A stretch of 64,000 nucleotides of DNA from GCA-003244245 sp035606945 (lineage in GTDB: Bacteria > Actinomycetota > Actinomycetes > Mycobacteriales > Pseudonocardiaceae), in contig DATNDR010000132.1 of assembly GCA_035606945.1 (NCBI GenBank), positions 62,001-126,000 on the forward strand. Reading direction: 5' to 3'. Positions 60,721 through 64,000 of the stretch are shown here, in pieces. Made by a program: the position numbers and the translations under genes. Each line of letters opens with the position of its first letter. Position 1 is the first letter of the stretch. The notes below the pieces were generated by a model. The model was not told the DNA's origin, did no database searches, and was given only the letters and a program-made list of their open reading frames with translations.

Positions 60721-61698
60721 ATGCGCGCAGCCGTCTATCACCGCGTGGGTCCTGCCCGTGAGGTCTTGGAGCTTCGCGATTTGCCCGAGCCCGAGCCGGG
60801 GTGTGGGGAGGTGCGGGTGCGGCTGGCGTTTTCGGCGGTCAATCCCACGGATTGGCGGGCTCGGGCTGGGTTCCTCGGAAATGTTCTGCCGTTCCCGATG
60901 CAGATCCCTGGCCAGGACGGCGCGGGCGTGATCGACGCGGTCGGGCCGAACGTCGAGGATGCGCGCCTCGGAGAGGCCGTGTGGGTCTACCACGCCGCCT
61001 GGCAGCGGCCGACTGGGACAGCCGCTCAGAGTGTGGTCGTCCCCTCCGAACAGGCGGTCGCGGTGCCGCGGGGCATCGGCCTGAAGCAGGCCGCAGCCTT
61101 GGGTATCCCGTTCATGACCGCCCATCGCTGCCTGTTCGCCGACGGGCCGATCAACGACCGTCGGGTGCTCGTCGCGGGCGGCGCCGGCGCGGTGGGCCAT
61201 GCCGCGATCCAGCTGGCCAAGCGCGGGGGCGCGGAGGTGATCGCTACCGTCAGCACGCCGGAGAAAGCCGCGCTCGCCGAGCAGGCCGGCGCCGATCTGG
61301 TCGTGAACTACCGACAGCTCGGCGCTACTGATCGCATTCGCAGGGCAGCGCCCACCGGTGTCGAGCGGATCCTCGAGCTCGCGTTGGCCACCAATCTGGA
61401 GCTTGACCTGGCGGTCATCAGCCACGGCGGGACGATCATGACTTATGCGCCCGAGCGTGCTGATCCGCAGCTGCCGGTGGCGCGGCTGATGCGCGCAGGG
61501 ATCCGCCTGAGCTTCATGCTGATCTACACCACCCCGCAAGATGCGCTGCGTGCCGCGGTCGAGGCAATCACCTCGGCCCTCATCGATAGGGCGCTACACC
61601 CGCTGCCCACGACCGTGTTCGCGCTTGAGGAGATCGCCGCCGCCCACGAGGCCAGTGAACGGGGCATCACCGGCAAAGTCGTCCTCGACACACGCTAA
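60721..61698 (+). CDS. NADPH:quinone oxidoreductase (zeta-crystallin type)
   Basis: 325 residues of the zinc-free MDR family. GroES-like half with AFSAVNPTDWRARAG and IPGQDGAGVIDAVG; NADPH fold with VLVAGGAGAVGHAAIQLAKR; NYRQ segment. No catalytic-zinc Cys ligands. Reduces quinones or alkenals; physiological substrate unknown. GAGGAGG seven bases before ATG 60721. Followed by an SDR 164 bases downstream, so a small redox operon is possible. Confidence 0.9.
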   Translation: MRAAVYHRVGPAREVLELRDLPEPEPGCGEVRVRLAFSAVNPTDWRARAGFLGNVLPFPMQIPGQDGAGVIDAVGPNVEDARLGEAVWVYHAAWQRPTGTAAQSVVVPSEQAVAVPRGIGLKQAAALGIPFMTAHRCLFADGPINDRRVLVAGGAGAVGHAAIQLAKRGGAEVIATVSTPEKAALAEQAGADLVVNYRQLGATDRIRRAAPTGVERILELALATNLELDLAVISHGGTIMTYAPERADPQLPVARLMRAGIRLSFMLIYTTPQDALRAAVEAITSALIDRALHPLPTTVFALEEIAAAHEASERGITGKVVLDTR

Positions 61699-61862
61699 GC
61701 CTCGCCCGGCAGGCTCAGCCCGCTGCGGCTGCCGCGCTCCTCACGCTTTGTGCAGGGCCACCGAAGGAACAATCAGAAACCGACAAGGCGACAACCAAGG
61801 AAGCGACGAGACACCGCTGGACTGACCCCGAATCGAGAAGAGGCCGACAGGGAGGGATCGAG

Positions 61863-62621
61863 ATGGACATTGATCTCACGGACAAAGTCATCGTGGTGAC
61901 CGGTGCCGCGCGGGGACTGGGTCGGGCGCTCGCGCTCGGGCTCGCCGAGCAAGGCGCCCGGATAGCCGTGCTGACCCGCCGACGCGAGCAGGCACACGCC
62001 GTCGTGGCCGAAATCGACGAACTGCCGGGCGCCCCGCGGGCGCTCGCGGTCGAGGCCGACATCGCGGACGAGCCAGCGGTGATCCAGGCAACCGCGGAGA
62101 TCGACAACGCCTGGGGACGGATCGACGCGCTGATCAATAACGCCGCCTGGATGCCACCGCGCCAGCACATCCTCGACCTCGACGCGTCCCTGCTCGAGCG
62201 CGTACTGCGCTCCAACGTCGTAGGCAGCTTCCTGATGACCAAGCATGTCGCACCCATCATGATCCGCCAGGGCGGGGGCCGCATCATCTACCTCAGCAGT
62301 GCCCTGGGTGTACAGGCCAACCCCGGGCTAGCTCCCTACGGCGCATCCAAAGCAGCGGTGAACATCCTGGCCAACGTCGCCCACCAAGAACTCGCCGGCT
62401 CCGGGATCAGGACCGTCGCCCTAGCCCCCGGGCTGACCGACACACCCGGAATGCGAGACAGCGTCGGCAACGACTACATCGAGCGAATCTCCCAGACCTA
62501 CCCCAGCCGACGGCTCGGACAACCACAAGACATCGTGCCCCTGACTGCATTCCTGTGCAGCTCCGCAGCCAGCGAGCTGTCCGGAACCGTGATCTCAGTG
62601 CGCCCACCCGCCACCGGCTAA
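61863..62621 (+). CDS. Short-chain dehydrogenase/reductase
   Basis: 252 residues, classical SDR. Cofactor motif TGAARGLGRALALG with a following basic TRRRE that favours NADP(H); NNAAW; catalytic Ser in YLSSALG and Tyr/Lys in YGASKAAV. C-terminal SGTVISVRPPATG. Alcohol or keto substrate unknown. ATG 61863 preceded by GGGAGG. Confidence 0.92.
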   Translation: MDIDLTDKVIVVTGAARGLGRALALGLAEQGARIAVLTRRREQAHAVVAEIDELPGAPRALAVEADIADEPAVIQATAEIDNAWGRIDALINNAAWMPPRQHILDLDASLLERVLRSNVVGSFLMTKHVAPIMIRQGGGRIIYLSSALGVQANPGLAPYGASKAAVNILANVAHQELAGSGIRTVALAPGLTDTPGMRDSVGNDYIERISQTYPSRRLGQPQDIVPLTAFLCSSAASELSGTVISVRPPATG

Positions 62622-62965
62622 GCCAACTCCACCACCATGCGCGGCTCAGCCCGATCCACAACTCTCCGACGCACGCTGACCGATTAACAGTCCGAAGCTC
62701 ACATCAGCGGACAACCCTTCAGGAGTCTCGATGGCCGAACCCCCACCGGACATTTCCGATCCTGACCCCATTGATCAGCGGCGTGGCACTTCGTTGACCT
62801 GCGAAGTCTCACACAGGTGGTACGGAAGAAATTCTCAGTGAGGGAGGGCTATCCATTACAACCCGATCATGTCCGGCACTCTGATCGGCTGCACGCCATG
62901 GGTGCTTGGCGCCGTCCTCGGGGGTAAGGAGTCGCGCCGAGCGAGACGCCGGAGTTGCCGCGCCC
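62622..62965. other. Spacer holding the resolvase remnant
   Basis: Apart from the remnant at 62846, no gene is seen. The bases near 62730-62800 could be the tail of a decayed insertion element, but I could not identify one. Confidence 0.4.
62846..62901 (+). pseudogene. Second resolvase-start remnant
   Basis: About 50 bases match 43343-43392: GGGCTATCCATTACA, the CCCGATCATG around the start, then MSGTLIGC before the similarity ends. Same orientation as the first remnant, 19.5 kb away. Both keep the upstream non-coding bases, so the conserved unit is the resolvase gene start with its control region. Confidence 0.7.
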
Positions 62966-63943
62966 CTAAGCCTCCGTGAGGTCCCGGGCATAGTGACCGA
63001 AGGTCCCGAGCGTTTCGGCCAACCGCCCGATCACACGCCGCGCTACGGTGTTGGGGCGCTGCTGCATCTCTAGGTGCGACGCCGTGGTGACCTCGCGGTA
63101 CGTGTTCTCGTCGTAAGCGGGGGCGTTGAACATCCCGAGGTTGTTCGCGTGGGCGAAGGAGCTGCGGCCGCGCAGCCGGTCACAATGGATTCCCAGCATC
63201 CAAGTACCTCGCCAACCTGTACGTTCCCCGACCGCCACGGCCCAGTCAACCAGCCGCCGGGTGTAGGCCACCGCCAGGCTGTCAAGGATGAATTCGGCGG
63301 TCTCCGCAGGGGTCCGGCCGAGGCTCATCGTTCCCCGGCCGACGAACAGCCGGATGCCGCCGTCGTCGCGCAGCTCGATGTCGAGCAGGGTGCCGTCGTC
63401 GTTGTCGCCGCCGTTCGAGTTTGGCAGTACCGTCCGGCCTCGACCAGACAAACCGTGCGAGCTAAGGCCGAGGCCGTTGGCCCGGTTCGACTGCGAGGCG
63501 GCATCCCTCGGATCAGGACGCAGGCCGCCCCGGATGGCCTGGCTCTGGAACTGCGGCTCCGTGTCCCACATGAGTCTGGTCGCGGTGTGCCGGTCTCCGC
63601 GGGTGATGGAGCGCGCCAACCCTGACGGCGCGCCGATCGGCTGCGCAACGAAGTAGAGGTGCCCGAGCCTCCGGTCCAGAGCTGGCACGGGCTCACGCTC
63701 GATTTCGGTGTCGAGGAGACGTCCCACCTGCTCCTCGACTGACTCCCGGCGGGCGTGCAGCTGCAGGACTTCGCCGTCCTGAAGGACGCGGCGCGTCCGC
63801 TCGGCCCGGGCGTAGTAGCGCCCGTCCACCATATGGGGCGCGACGGGGGACGGCGGGATGTGCGCCAGCACGTAGCCGAGGGCCGGGTCTTTCTCGCTGG
63901 GGATCTCTTCCGACACGACGGTCAGCGGCGGATCGACAAGCAT
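62966..63943 (-). CDS. C-terminal part of an AlbA_2/Schlafen-type protein
   Basis: 325 residues as read from 63943. Opens with LGYVLAHIPPSPVAPHMVDG, RYYARAERTRRVLQDGEVLQ, the end of an AlbA_2 (Schlafen-like, putative ATP-binding) domain, followed by a helical C-terminal region. Just upstream, the next frame (63999 leftward) reads YLDPQPLNGLVEKIDNIARC and then stops, which is the expected preceding sequence. So a one-base frameshift lies near 63945, and the N-terminal half is outside the window. The gene is therefore partial and probably broken. Confidence 0.65.
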   Translation of the reverse strand: MLVDPPLTVVSEEIPSEKDPALGYVLAHIPPSPVAPHMVDGRYYARAERTRRVLQDGEVLQLHARRESVEEQVGRLLDTEIEREPVPALDRRLGHLYFVAQPIGAPSGLARSITRGDRHTATRLMWDTEPQFQSQAIRGGLRPDPRDAASQSNRANGLGLSSHGLSGRGRTVLPNSNGGDNDDGTLLDIELRDDGGIRLFVGRGTMSLGRTPAETAEFILDSLAVAYTRRLVDWAVAVGERTGWRGTWMLGIHCDRLRGRSSFAHANNLGMFNAPAYDENTYREVTTASHLEMQQRPNTVARRVIGRLAETLGTFGHYARDLTEA

Positions 63944-64000
63944 CTCGCAATGTTGTCGATCTTCTCGACCAGTCCGTTTAGCGGCTGTGGGTCGAGGTAC

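Noticed and set aside
60196..61539. A 447-codon minus-strand gene
   Set aside because: It is antisense to the quinone oxidoreductase and has Arg/His-rich shadow composition.

Overview
The window is high-GC actinomycete DNA. The conserved half (about 0.2-41 kb) carries the actinobacterial block murA - pduO - atpCDGAHFEB - wecA - sua5 - prmC - prfA - rpmE - rho - thrB - thrC - hom - lysA, plus nucS, an Asp-type MurA and a mycobacterial-style loop in the ATP synthase gamma subunit. Three points argue against Mycobacterium itself. atpF and atpH are separate genes rather than a b-delta fusion. The gene in front of lysA is a shortened, catalytically stripped ArgS relative (NrtL type) instead of argS. 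The rRNA operon usually found beside mycobacterial murA is absent. A Pseudonocardiales-like actinomycete is my best guess; this is inference, not identification.

Layout. 0-2.8 kb: crotonyl-CoA carboxylase/reductase (ccr), a DivIVA-type coiled-coil protein and a small Cys/His protein. 3.5-5.2 kb: a cytochrome P450 with lower GC and, upstream, a small gene that looks frameshifted. 5.5 kb: FmdB-type zinc ribbon. 6.2-13.0 kb (minus strand): ecm - echA - nucS - ALDH - duplicated 3-hydroxybutyryl-CoA dehydrogenase. With ccr and the cobalamin adenosyltransferase (16.1 kb) this supplies the front half of the ethylmalonyl-CoA pathway. 13.1-16.7 kb: acyl-CoA ligase, murA, pduO. 16.7-24.6 kb: the F1Fo ATP synthase operon. 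24.9-30.9 kb: wecA, sua5, an SGNH hydrolase, prmC, prfA, rpmE and a class IV aminotransferase. 30.9-39.3 kb: rho and the threonine/lysine genes. 39.4-41.0 kb: DUF3105 and DUF305 membrane proteins.

At 41,028 lies tRNA-Arg(CCG), and the rest of the window is accessory. The last 41 bp of the tRNA body recur at 43,686 and 45,135, marking serial integrations into the tRNA. Between them are a repeat-rich lipoprotein, cyanase, a resolvase remnant and a VapBC-type toxin-antitoxin pair. To the right of the third copy are a large serine recombinase, a train of four tiny overlapping genes and an XRE regulator. From about 52 to 59 kb a ~74-bp repeat occurs four times in the same orientation, each time just after a plus-strand gene (DUF6398, an FxLD-type PCMT methyltransferase, a frameshifted nucleotidyltransferase, DUF2332). 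This looks like a gene-cassette array. The window ends with an HNH-like protein, a quinone oxidoreductase, an SDR, a second resolvase remnant and the C-terminal part of an AlbA_2-type protein.

Three long hairpins built on the core GACATGGAGACAT sit just after stop codons within the minus-strand gene clusters (10.2, 26.1 and 34.2 kb). A related hairpin at 43.3 kb overlaps the resolvase remnant.
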